From positions 372,001-436,000 of the forward strand of contig NZ_CP039638.1 in NCBI RefSeq assembly GCF_004923295.1: a stretch of DNA of 64,000 bases, given 5' to 3'. The stretch is from Azospirillum sp. TSH100 (lineage in GTDB: Bacteria > Pseudomonadota > Alphaproteobacteria > Azospirillales > Azospirillaceae). The notes under the pieces are model-generated. The model worked only from the letters and a program-made list of their open reading frames with translations. It did not search any database and was not told where the DNA came from. The translations under genes and the position numbers were made by a program. This document shows positions 7,831-14,930 of this stretch, piece by piece (positions within the stretch are counted from its first letter, which is position 1; each line of letters opens with the position of its first letter).

Positions 7831-8910
7831 TCACTTCACGCTGAAGACGGGGGCGAAATTATCCGGCGGCAGGATGGTGTCGCGCGGCACGCTGCCGACG
7901 TTGGTCTTGTCGACGACGAAGATCTTCGGGCCGACATGTTTGACCAGATCGGTCTTCTCCAGCGCCCGCACCGCCTGATCGATGGCGATGCGGCCCTGGA
8001 TGACCATGGAATCCGCCGGTGCCGCCTGGATGAAGCCGCGCTTGATGCCCTGATAGACGCCGGGCGTCATGTAGAAGGCGATCAGCCCGACCTTGTCGGT
8101 CAGACCGCGCTCGCGCAGCAGGCCCTGCGCCGCCTCGGCGGTCACGGCGGTGCCGGCGATGTATTTGATGTCGGGAGTCGCCTGCAGCACATCCTCGACC
8201 AGCCGAAGCTGCGCCTCCTTGCCGGTGTCGCCATAGCGCGGCTCCAGCACCTGCACGGCGGAGCCGGCCACCGCCTCCATGAAGCCCTTGTTGGCGGCCT
8301 CGACCCAGCCGGCGCCGGCCGGGCCGGGGAACCAGCCGACCTTCACCGGCGGGCTGCCGGCCGGATGCCTGGCGGCGAGATAGCGGCCGGCTTCCGCCCC
8401 CATGGTGTGGAAGGACACCAGCGACTTGGCGGTCAGCGCCGGGGAGGAGATGCCGTTGATGACGTCGATCACCGGGATGTTCTTCTTCGCCAGCTCCGTC
8501 ACCAGATTGTTCAGCCCGTCGAAGCTGATGGCGCCGATCACCACGGCGTTGGCGCCGCGGGCGACGCAATCCTCGATCTGGCTGATCTGCTTGTTCAGTT
8601 CGGTGTAGCCGCCGGCCTCCACCACCGTGGCCTTCACCCCCAGCCGCTTCGCCTCCTCGACCACGCCGTAATCGACGCCCAGCCAGTAGGCGTCCTTCAT
8701 GTGCGGGAAGGACACGCAGATGTCCCACTTCTTCGCCGCCTTGGACAGCGGGCTGTAGGAGACGTCCTTCGGCTTGCCGTCGGCGGAAAAGGCGGGTGTC
8801 ACCTCCACCGCCGGATAGGGAAACCACTCGGCGGCGGACACCGGAAGGGTGGCGGCGAAGCTGCTTCCAAGAACTGTGGCGGCGACGAGAGCGCGAGCGA
8901 AGGCGTTCAT
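7831..8910 (-). CDS. TorT-family periplasmic binding protein of the ABC importer
   Basis: A 359-residue exported protein with a Sec signal peptide of about 27 residues (hydrophobic core, then PVSAAEW). The mature part begins with PLSKAAKKWDICVSFPHMKD and has YGVVEEAKRLGVKATVVEAGGYTELNKQ, a pattern I know from TorT, the periplasmic partner of the TorS sensor. Here no torS is nearby and the gene is followed by RbsA- and RbsC-type genes, so a role as substrate-binding protein is inferred. ATG 8910 has GGAGA nine bases upstream; a GTG at 8925 is the alternative. It lies 105 bp downstream of pxpC in the same direction. Confidence 0.85.
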   Translation of the reverse strand: MNAFARALVAATVLGSSFAATLPVSAAEWFPYPAVEVTPAFSADGKPKDVSYSPLSKAAKKWDICVSFPHMKDAYWLGVDYGVVEEAKRLGVKATVVEAGGYTELNKQISQIEDCVARGANAVVIGAISFDGLNNLVTELAKKNIPVIDVINGISSPALTAKSLVSFHTMGAEAGRYLAARHPAGSPPVKVGWFPGPAGAGWVEAANKGFMEAVAGSAVQVLEPRYGDTGKEAQLRLVEDVLQATPDIKYIAGTAVTAEAAQGLLRERGLTDKVGLIAFYMTPGVYQGIKRGFIQAAPADSMVIQGRIAIDQAVRALEKTDLVKHVGPKIFVVDKTNVGSVPRDTILPPDNFAPVFSVK

Positions 8911-9015
8911 GCAAGTGGTCTCCACGGCATGGGATTGGACGGACGGGGGATTGGACGGACGGGGAATGTTTAAAAAGGGAGGGAGGCGGCGGACGGGGTG
9001 CCGCCTCCCCGCCGG

Positions 9016-9987
9016 TCAGGCCAGGGCTTCGCGCAGGCGAGCCAGCCTGTCGGCCTCGTCGGCGCGGGCAGCCAGCGCCTGATCCATGTCGACCTTGACG
9101 AAGCGGACGCCGGTATGGGGCTGCATCTGGCCGATCAGGTCCATGTCGGCGGAGATCACCGCGCCCAGCGTGAAGTAACCGCCACCCGACACGGCGTCGC
9201 GGTGCAGCACGATGGGTTCGGTGCCGCCCGGCACCTGGATCGAACCGTAGGGGTAACAGGCGTCGACGATGTTGGACGGGTTGGAGCCGGCGCCGAAAGG
9301 CTGTTCGCGCGGCTCGAAGGTGAAGGGACGGCCGCCGCGGAACCGGTAGCCCATGCGGTCGGCTTCCGGCGCCACCTTCCAGCTGTCCTCGAAGAAGTTG
9401 CGCCCGGCCTCCTCGGTGATGAGGCGCCAGTACAGGCCCGGCAGCACCCGCAGCTCGGCGCTCTTGCCCACCGTGCGGCGCAGCGCCTCGGGCACCTCGG
9501 TGCCATGGCGGATGGCGCCCGGCGTGCCCAGCGGCACCATGTCGCCCGCCGCCAGCGCCCGGCCGTGATAGCCGCCGAGCGCGCCGATGATGTAGGTGGA
9601 GCGGCTGCCCAGCGCCGGCGGGGTGTCGATGCCGCCGGAGATCGCGATGTAGGCCCGCGCGCCGCCCTTCAGGTAATCGAAGGACAACACCTGTCCGGCG
9701 CGCACCGGAAAGGCGGTCCAGGCCGGATGCGGCGCGCCATCGACGCGGGCCGGCAGGTCGGCGCCGGTGACGGCGACGGTGGCGTCGACCTCGAACTCCA
9801 GCTGCGGTCCCATGAAGACCGCCTCCAGCGCCGCCGCGCCTTCCGGATTGCCGACCAGCAGATTGGCGGCGCGCAGCGCGTAGCGGTCCATCGCCCCCGA
9901 CATCGGGATGCCGAGATGGAAATAGCCGGGCCGGCCGAGATCCTGGACGGTGGTCAGCAGGCCGGGATTCAGAACCTTAAACGCCAT
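9016..9987 (-). CDS. pxpC: 5-oxoprolinase subunit PxpC / biotin-dependent carboxyltransferase-family protein (KipA)
   Basis: The 323-residue protein belongs to the KipA/PxpC family, which matches one half of the carboxyltransferase domain of urea amidolyase. Signatures are LLTTVQDLGRPGYFHLGIPMSGAMD at the start, NLLVGNPEGAAALE, AVTGADLPARVDG and the SNPSNIVDACYPYGSIQVPGG-like segment near residue 240. With PxpA and PxpB it forms the prokaryotic 5-oxoprolinase that splits 5-oxoproline to glutamate using ATP. Its start overlaps the pxpB stop by 11 bp. Confidence 0.9.
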   Translation of the reverse strand: MAFKVLNPGLLTTVQDLGRPGYFHLGIPMSGAMDRYALRAANLLVGNPEGAAALEAVFMGPQLEFEVDATVAVTGADLPARVDGAPHPAWTAFPVRAGQVLSFDYLKGGARAYIAISGGIDTPPALGSRSTYIIGALGGYHGRALAAGDMVPLGTPGAIRHGTEVPEALRRTVGKSAELRVLPGLYWRLITEEAGRNFFEDSWKVAPEADRMGYRFRGGRPFTFEPREQPFGAGSNPSNIVDACYPYGSIQVPGGTEPIVLHRDAVSGGGYFTLGAVISADMDLIGQMQPHTGVRFVKVDMDQALAARADEADRLARLREALA

Positions 9988-10852
9988 GGAGGGTCTCCAT
10001 CAGCCGCTGGTTGGTGCCGTCGATGTCCGCATTGAAGCTGTCCAGATCGAAGGTGACCTTGCGGATGCGCGGCTCGTAGCGGTTGGCCGCGACGTCGGCG
10101 GTGATGGCGTCGTATTCCTCGCGGTCGATCGGCTTCCATTTCACGATGTCGCCGGGGCGGAAGAACACCATGAACTCGCGCAGATAGGAGACCTTCTGGG
10201 TCGGGTCGTAGATCGGCATCGGCGTGATGCCGAACATCTGGTAGCCGCCGGCCCCGCGCACCGAATAGACGCAGCCGAAGCAGCCGCCATGGCCGATGGT
10301 GTGCTTGGGCGTGTCGGTGCGCGGGCGCAGGTATTTCGGCACCTGGATCTGCCGCGACCGTTCGACCAGCTGGTAGAGAAAGGGCAGGCCGGCGACGAAC
10401 CCGACCATCGACACGAACCAGGGCGAAGCATGGTGGGCGTGGATGAACTGCTCCACCGTGTCGTAGCCGTTCATCCGGGCGGCGTATTCCAGATCGGTGC
10501 TCTGCGGATCCTGGTGCCGCTCGCGGAAACGCATCAGCGTTTCGGTGGTCCAGGGATCGCGGTAGAAGACCGGCACCTCGACGATGCGGGTCTCAAGCCG
10601 CTTCTCCGCCTTGTCCGCCGCCTGTTCCAGCGAACGCAGCCGGCCCATCAGGTCGTCCGGGGCGATGCGGTCGGGATCGAACTTGATCTGGAAGCTGCCG
10701 TTGGCCGGGCAGATCTCGGTGATGCCGTCGATGTGCGCCGCGCGGACCGCGTTGGTGATCGACATGCTCTTGAAGAAGGCTTCGAGCGACATCTCCTCGT
10801 CCATTTCGACGAAGATGTGCTCGTCGCCACCGTAGGAATAGCGGGTCTGCAT
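9977..10852 (-). CDS. pxpB: 5-oxoprolinase subunit PxpB / carboxyltransferase subunit (KipI), long form
   Basis: This is a KipI/PxpB-family protein, the partner of PxpC. The conserved parts are EICPANGSFQIKFDPDRIAP, FVSMVGFVAGLPFLYQL, and RGAGGYQMFGITPMPIYDP, plus GDIVKWKPI near the end. At 291 residues it is longer than the roughly 220-residue E. coli PxpB; the extra length is in the middle (about residues 85-130) and the C-terminus, as in carboxyltransferase-subunit forms linked to biotin proteins. It begins 9 bp after the biotin carboxylase stop and overlaps pxpC, so tight co-translation is likely. Confidence 0.88.
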   Translation of the reverse strand: MQTRYSYGGDEHIFVEMDEEMSLEAFFKSMSITNAVRAAHIDGITEICPANGSFQIKFDPDRIAPDDLMGRLRSLEQAADKAEKRLETRIVEVPVFYRDPWTTETLMRFRERHQDPQSTDLEYAARMNGYDTVEQFIHAHHASPWFVSMVGFVAGLPFLYQLVERSRQIQVPKYLRPRTDTPKHTIGHGGCFGCVYSVRGAGGYQMFGITPMPIYDPTQKVSYLREFMVFFRPGDIVKWKPIDREEYDAITADVAANRYEPRIRKVTFDLDSFNADIDGTNQRLMETLHGV

Positions 10853-10861
10853 CCGGTGCTC

Positions 10862-12241
10862 CTATTGCGCGGCCTTCGGGGGATTGAATGCAGGGTTCCC
10901 GGCCAGCCAGCCTTCCAGGAACCGGGTGTGCGCCTTGCCCGCCCGGACGTCCGGATCGGCGGCCAGCGCCTTGTGCAGCGGGACGGTGGTCTTCAGTCCG
11001 GTCAGGGTGAAGCCCTCCAGCGCCGCCGCCATGCGGTCGATGGCCTCGCCCCTGGTGGCGCCATGCACGATCAGCTTGCCGAGCAGGGAGTCGTAGAAGG
11101 GCGGAACCGTATAGCCCTCATAGACCATGCCGTCGAAGCGGACGGCCGGATCGGCGGGCACCGACAGGCTTTCGACGGTGCCGGGGCTGGGCAGGAAGCC
11201 GGCGGCCGGGTCCTCGGCATTGACGCGCACCTCGATGGCGTGGCCGGTCCGCGTCACCTGATCCTGGGTGACGGGCAACGGCTCGCCCCCGGCGATGCGG
11301 ATCATCGCCGCCACCAGATCGATGCCGGTGATCATCTCGGTCACCGGATGCTCCACCTGGATGCGGGTGTTCATCTCGATGAAGTAGAAGGCGCCGGTCG
11401 GCTCGTCATAGAGATATTCCAGCGTGCCGGCGCCGCGGTAGCCGACGTTTTCGGCCAGCGCCACCGCCGACGCGCAGAGCCGCGCCCGGGTGGCCTCGTC
11501 CAGGCAGGCGGCGGGCGCCTCCTCCCACACCTTCTGACGGCGGCGCTGCAGCGAGCATTCGCGCTCGAAGCAGTGGATGGCGCGGGTGCCGTCACCGAGG
11601 ATTTGCACCTCGATGTGGCGGGCATTGCCGATCACCCGCTCCAGATAGAGCCCGCCGTCGCCGAAGGCGGCCTGGGCCTCCGACTGGGCCTGCGGGGCGA
11701 GGCGGCGCAGCTCCTCCGGCGTTTCGGCGATGCGGATGCCGCGGCCGCCACCACCGGCCGCCGCCTTGATCATCACCGGATAGCCGATGGTCTCGGCGGC
11801 GGTCAGCGCCGCCTCGACATCGGCGACGCGGCCCTGCGATCCGGGGACCACCGGCACGCCGGCGGCAATGGCGGCCTCGCGGGCGGCGGCCTTGTCGCCC
11901 ATCCGGCGGATGGTGTCGGCCTTCGGACCGACGAAGACCATGCCGAAGCTCTCCACCATCTCGGCGAATTCGGCATTCTCGGAGAGGAAGCCGTAGCCGG
12001 GATGGATGGCGTCGCAGCCGGCCTTCCGTGCCGCGGACACCAGCCCGGCCGCATCGAGATAGGAATGCCGGGCGGCCGGGCGGCCGACGCAGACGGCCTC
12101 GTCGGCCAGCTTGACCGCCAGCATGTCGCGGTCGGCTTCGGAATAGGCCTGGACCGTCTCGATGCCCAGGCTCTTGGCGGCGCGGATGATCCGCACCGCG
12201 ATCTCGCCACGGTTGGCGACGAACAGGCGGCGGATCGTCAT
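10862..12241 (-). CDS. Biotin carboxylase subunit (AccC family)
   Basis: The 459-residue protein has all parts of biotin carboxylase: the N-terminal RRLFVANRGEIAVRIIRAAK, the SYLDAAGLVSAARKAGCDAIHPGYGFLSENA-type region, the glycine-rich ATP-grasp loop AAGGGGRGIR, ERECSLQRRRQKVWEEAPA, and FIEMNTRIQVEHPVTEMITG with the metal and catalytic residues. It would carboxylate biotin on the carrier encoded 5 bp upstream. Because it sits between the carrier and pxpB-pxpC, it probably is dedicated to this operon and is not the acetyl-CoA carboxylase subunit of fatty acid synthesis. Confidence 0.93.
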   Translation of the reverse strand: MTIRRLFVANRGEIAVRIIRAAKSLGIETVQAYSEADRDMLAVKLADEAVCVGRPAARHSYLDAAGLVSAARKAGCDAIHPGYGFLSENAEFAEMVESFGMVFVGPKADTIRRMGDKAAAREAAIAAGVPVVPGSQGRVADVEAALTAAETIGYPVMIKAAAGGGGRGIRIAETPEELRRLAPQAQSEAQAAFGDGGLYLERVIGNARHIEVQILGDGTRAIHCFERECSLQRRRQKVWEEAPAACLDEATRARLCASAVALAENVGYRGAGTLEYLYDEPTGAFYFIEMNTRIQVEHPVTEMITGIDLVAAMIRIAGGEPLPVTQDQVTRTGHAIEVRVNAEDPAAGFLPSPGTVESLSVPADPAVRFDGMVYEGYTVPPFYDSLLGKLIVHGATRGEAIDRMAAALEGFTLTGLKTTVPLHKALAADPDVRAGKAHTRFLEGWLAGNPAFNPPKAAQ

Positions 12242-12246
12242 CGCGA

Positions 12247-12483
12247 TCAGCCTTCCAGCTCGACGAGGACGGCGCCGGCCATCACCGGTTCCTCATCCTC
12301 CACCGCGAAGCTCAGGATGGTCCCGGCGACATCGGCGCGGATCTCGTTGAAGCTCTTCATCACCTCGACGAGGCCGATGACGTCGCCCGGCTCCACCCGG
12401 TCGCCAATCTCCTTGAAGGGCGGCTGGCCGGGGGCGGGACGCCGGTAGAAGGAGCCGGGAAGGGGAGAGCGGATCTCGGGCAT
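12247..12483 (-). CDS. Short biotin carboxyl carrier protein
   Basis: A 78-residue single biotinyl domain. The biotin-acceptor lysine is Lys43 in LVEVMKSFNEI, with the usual glycine turns PGDVIG before and VEDEEPVMAGAVLVEL after. It lacks the long Ala/Pro-rich N-terminal region of AccB, so it is a minimal carrier. It would shuttle carboxybiotin between the adjacent carboxylase and the PxpB/PxpC carboxyltransferase pair. The ATG at 12483 follows the pxpA stop by 56 bp. Confidence 0.9.
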   Translation of the reverse strand: MPEIRSPLPGSFYRRPAPGQPPFKEIGDRVEPGDVIGLVEVMKSFNEIRADVAGTILSFAVEDEEPVMAGAVLVELEG

Positions 12484-12539
12484 CGAAACATTCCTTCTTC
12501 AACGGGCCGTCTGGGACGGAACAGGAAAACCGGGAGACG

Positions 12540-13313
12540 TCAGCGCTTCTGGGCAACCAGATCGGCGGCCGCGACGATGCGCAGCCCGTCCTTCAGCAGG
12601 GCGTCGCGCACGGCGGTGCCGATGGCGAGGGCGCCCGGCGTGTCGGAGTGGAAGCAGATGGAATCGAAGGCAATCTCGATGTCGTCGCCCTCCACCGTGC
12701 GCACCTTGCCGTCGCGGCAGGCCCGGACGCATTTGTCGGCGACCTCGGCCGGATCGAGCGGCCGCATGCGGCGGGCGAAAACGATGGAGCCGCTGCGGTC
12801 ATAATCGCGGTCGGCGTAGAATTCGCGGATGACCGGCAGGCCGGCCGCCTCGGCGACGGCGCAGGTTTCCGATACATCCATGCAGAACAGCAGCGTATCG
12901 GGGCTCGACTTCAGCAGCGCCTCGACCATCAGGCGCGACAGCGTCTCGTCCTTCGCCGCCTCCATGTAAAGGGCGCCGTGCGGCTTGACATGCTGAAGCC
13001 GGGTGCCATGGCGGCGGGCGAACTCACGCAGCGCGCCGACCTGATAGAGGATGTCGTTCACCAGCTCCTCTGGCTTGGCCTGGATGACGCGGCGGCCGAA
13101 GCCCTGGAGGTCGCGATAACCGGGGTGGGCGCCCAGGGCCACGCCGCGCTCGACCCCCAGCCGCACCACGCGATCCATCAGATTGGGATCGCCCGCATGG
13201 AAGCCGGTGGCGACATTGGCCGAGCTGATGAGGTCCATCAGCGCGTCGTCGGAGGCCTCGCCGAGCGTCCACTGGCCGTACCCCTCGCCGAGGTCACAGT
13301 TGAGATCGACCAT
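12540..13313 (-). CDS. pxpA: 5-oxoprolinase subunit PxpA (LamB/YcsF family)
   Basis: PxpA is the metal-dependent amidohydrolase-like subunit of 5-oxoprolinase. Family marks are VDLNCDLGEGYGQW at the very start, SANVATGFHAGDPNLM, GVALGAHPGYRDLQGFGRR and HVKPHGALYMEAAKDE, which carry the conserved Asp and His residues. Length is 257 residues, normal for the family. ATG 13313 matches family starts, but a TTG at 13325 with GGGAG seven bases upstream adds only MART and may be the real start. It is the first gene of the minus-strand operon that runs to the ABC permease. Confidence 0.93.
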   Translation of the reverse strand: MVDLNCDLGEGYGQWTLGEASDDALMDLISSANVATGFHAGDPNLMDRVVRLGVERGVALGAHPGYRDLQGFGRRVIQAKPEELVNDILYQVGALREFARRHGTRLQHVKPHGALYMEAAKDETLSRLMVEALLKSSPDTLLFCMDVSETCAVAEAAGLPVIREFYADRDYDRSGSIVFARRMRPLDPAEVADKCVRACRDGKVRTVEGDDIEIAFDSICFHSDTPGALAIGTAVRDALLKDGLRIVAAADLVAQKR

Positions 13314-13601
13314 TGTACGAGCCAACGCGTTACTCCCTTGCTTGCTTACGGAACCGGGGGTGCTGAGCCCCAGGGATGAGTCCGTGGAATGGCTGCCTTG
13401 CCATATGAGCGTATGCCGTTCCCTACCCTTTGCAATTTCTAATTTTTGCGATTGCTTTATCTGTTTTTCCGTCGTCAAAATTCGCTCGAAAATCAGGCAA
13501 GACAGCGGAATTCAGCCACTATGGGATGGCCTTGGCCTGTGCAGGATTTAGGCATATTCTGATTTTTCGATAATATCTTATGGCAAAATCCGGGGTTTGA
13601 T
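13314..13601. promoter_or_regulatory. Divergent promoter region between pxpA operon and LysR gene, with an inverted repeat
   Basis: This 288-bp region separates divergent pxpA and the LysR gene. The part from about 13425 to 13600 is clearly AT-richer than its surroundings. CGAAAATCAG at 13487-13496 is repeated in inverted form as CTGATTTTTCG at 13559-13569 (one extra T). An ATATT(N10)ATAATAT-like stretch near 13553-13576 resembles the T-N11-A pattern of LysR sites. This is where the LysR protein would be expected to act; no experimentally known site is recognised. Confidence 0.5.
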
Positions 13602-14513
13602 ATGCTGAATTTCCGCCACGTGAAATATTTCCTTGCCACCGCCAATCTCGGGCAGGTGTCACGGGCGGCGCGCGAGCTGTCGATTTCCCAGTCGGCGATC
13701 ACCTCCGCCATCAAGGAGCTGGAGGCGGAGGTCGGCGGGCGGCTGTTCGTCCGCACCGCACAGGGCATGGAGCTGACCGACACCGGCCGCCGTTTCCTGG
13801 CCGCGAGCCACCGCATCATGGCGAGCGTCGAGGAGGCGCTGCATCCGGCGGATATGGCGGCTGAGGTCGCCGGCAGCCTGTCGATCGGCGCCAGCTATAC
13901 GGTTCTGGGATATTTTCTGCCGCAGCATCTGGAGCGGCTGGAACGGCGCTACCCCAACCTGCGCATCCACATCCACGAGCTGACGCGCGAGATGATCGAG
14001 GACAATCTGATCACCGGTCGGCTCGACATGGCGGTGGTCCTGACCTCCAACATCAGCAATCCGGAACTGACGACCGAAACGCTGATCGGCAGCCAGCGGC
14101 GCCTGTGGGTGCCGGCCGGGCACCGGCTGCTCGAACTCGATTCCGTCGGGCTCCAGGATGTGGCCGAGCACCCCTACATCATGCTGACCGTCGACGAGGC
14201 CGCCCACTGGACCACCCGCTACTGGAGCGCCTCACCCTTTCGCCCCAATGTCCGGCTGCGCACCTCGTCGATCGAAGCCGTTCGCTCCACCGTCGCCAAC
14301 GGCCAGGGCGTGACCATCCTGTCCGACATGGTCTATCGGCCATGGTCACTGGAAGGCAAACGGATCGAGACGATCATCATGCGCGAGCGGGTTCCGGCGA
14401 TGGATGTCGGCCTGGCTTGGCGCCAAGGGGTCGAGCTGACACCGGCCATGCGCCTGTTCCGCACGCATTTCAGCGAGGTTTACCAAACGCCGCAAAGCCG
14501 CATGCCGCGATGA
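13602..14513 (+). CDS. LysR-family transcriptional regulator, likely of the pxp/ABC operon
   Basis: The 303-residue protein starts with a winged helix-turn-helix (residues 1-60: NFRHVKYFLATANLGQVSRA, ELSISQSAITSAIKELEAEV, GRLFVRTAQGMELTDTG), followed by a periplasmic-binding-like effector domain from about residue 90. It is divergent from pxpA, the usual geometry for a LysR protein and its target. The effector is probably the operon's substrate, but that is an inference from position only. Confidence 0.9.
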   Translation: MLNFRHVKYFLATANLGQVSRAARELSISQSAITSAIKELEAEVGGRLFVRTAQGMELTDTGRRFLAASHRIMASVEEALHPADMAAEVAGSLSIGASYTVLGYFLPQHLERLERRYPNLRIHIHELTREMIEDNLITGRLDMAVVLTSNISNPELTTETLIGSQRRLWVPAGHRLLELDSVGLQDVAEHPYIMLTVDEAAHWTTRYWSASPFRPNVRLRTSSIEAVRSTVANGQGVTILSDMVYRPWSLEGKRIETIIMRERVPAMDVGLAWRQGVELTPAMRLFRTHFSEVYQTPQSRMPR

Positions 14514-14930
14514 ACCGAGGCCATGAGGCCGGTGCGTACGACCGCTCGACGGCACCTCCCGGATGGTGATCCGCGGCGTTTGATCCGCACCGACAGCGAT
14601 ACCGTAACGGCGCTTTTCGGAGCGGCCCGCAAGTCGAATTTCCAAAAAAGGAACCTGCCCACCTTCATCCACAATGAACCTTCCGAACAGAGACGGCCAA
14701 ATCCGAGTCAGCCGGGCAAAAACTGCCGATTACAGCTTGCCGCTTCCGGCAGTGTGGAAATGTTTCATTTCCTCCTGATTCGCTTAAAAAACGATCGTCC
14801 GTTTTTTGTCTCATTCATGCCACGGAAAACGCCGTCATTCATAATTTCCTAACTATAAGTGTTAGTACCCGATTAAGGCTAACAGACGAGCCTGCGGAAC
14901 AAGGCGATACCCATAAAGCGGAGTTCCAAA
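14514..14930. promoter_or_regulatory. 417-bp AT-rich intergenic region upstream of the beta-helix protein gene
   Basis: No gene is seen here. The second half is distinctly AT-rich. It holds a hairpin AAAAAACG (14786-14793) with CGTTTTTT (14800-14807), which may end transcription of the LysR gene, and a CTAAC (14850-14854) / GTTAG (14862-14866) inverted repeat around TATAAG. The last 60 bases lead into a GGAGT ribosome site before ATG 14931. The low GC and length suggest several regulatory inputs. Confidence 0.5.
14786..14807. terminator. A/T-flanked hairpin downstream of the LysR gene
   Basis: Eight-base stem AAAAAACG / CGTTTTTT with a six-base loop ATCGTC; the flanking A and T runs make it a plausible bidirectional intrinsic terminator. 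Confidence 0.45.

Noticed and set aside
7831..8910. TMAO respiration sensor TorT
   Set aside because: The protein is TorT-like, but no torS, torR, torC or torA is near and the neighbours are ABC transporter genes, so a role in TMAO sensing is not claimed.
9950..12448. An 832-residue plus-strand open frame across pxpB, accC and accB
   Set aside because: It crosses three well-defined minus-strand genes and their gaps; no domain and shadow-type composition.
10862..12483. Acetyl-CoA carboxylase accBC of fatty acid synthesis
   Set aside because: The carrier is a minimal 78-residue domain and the genes are locked in the pxp operon, so a housekeeping role is unlikely.
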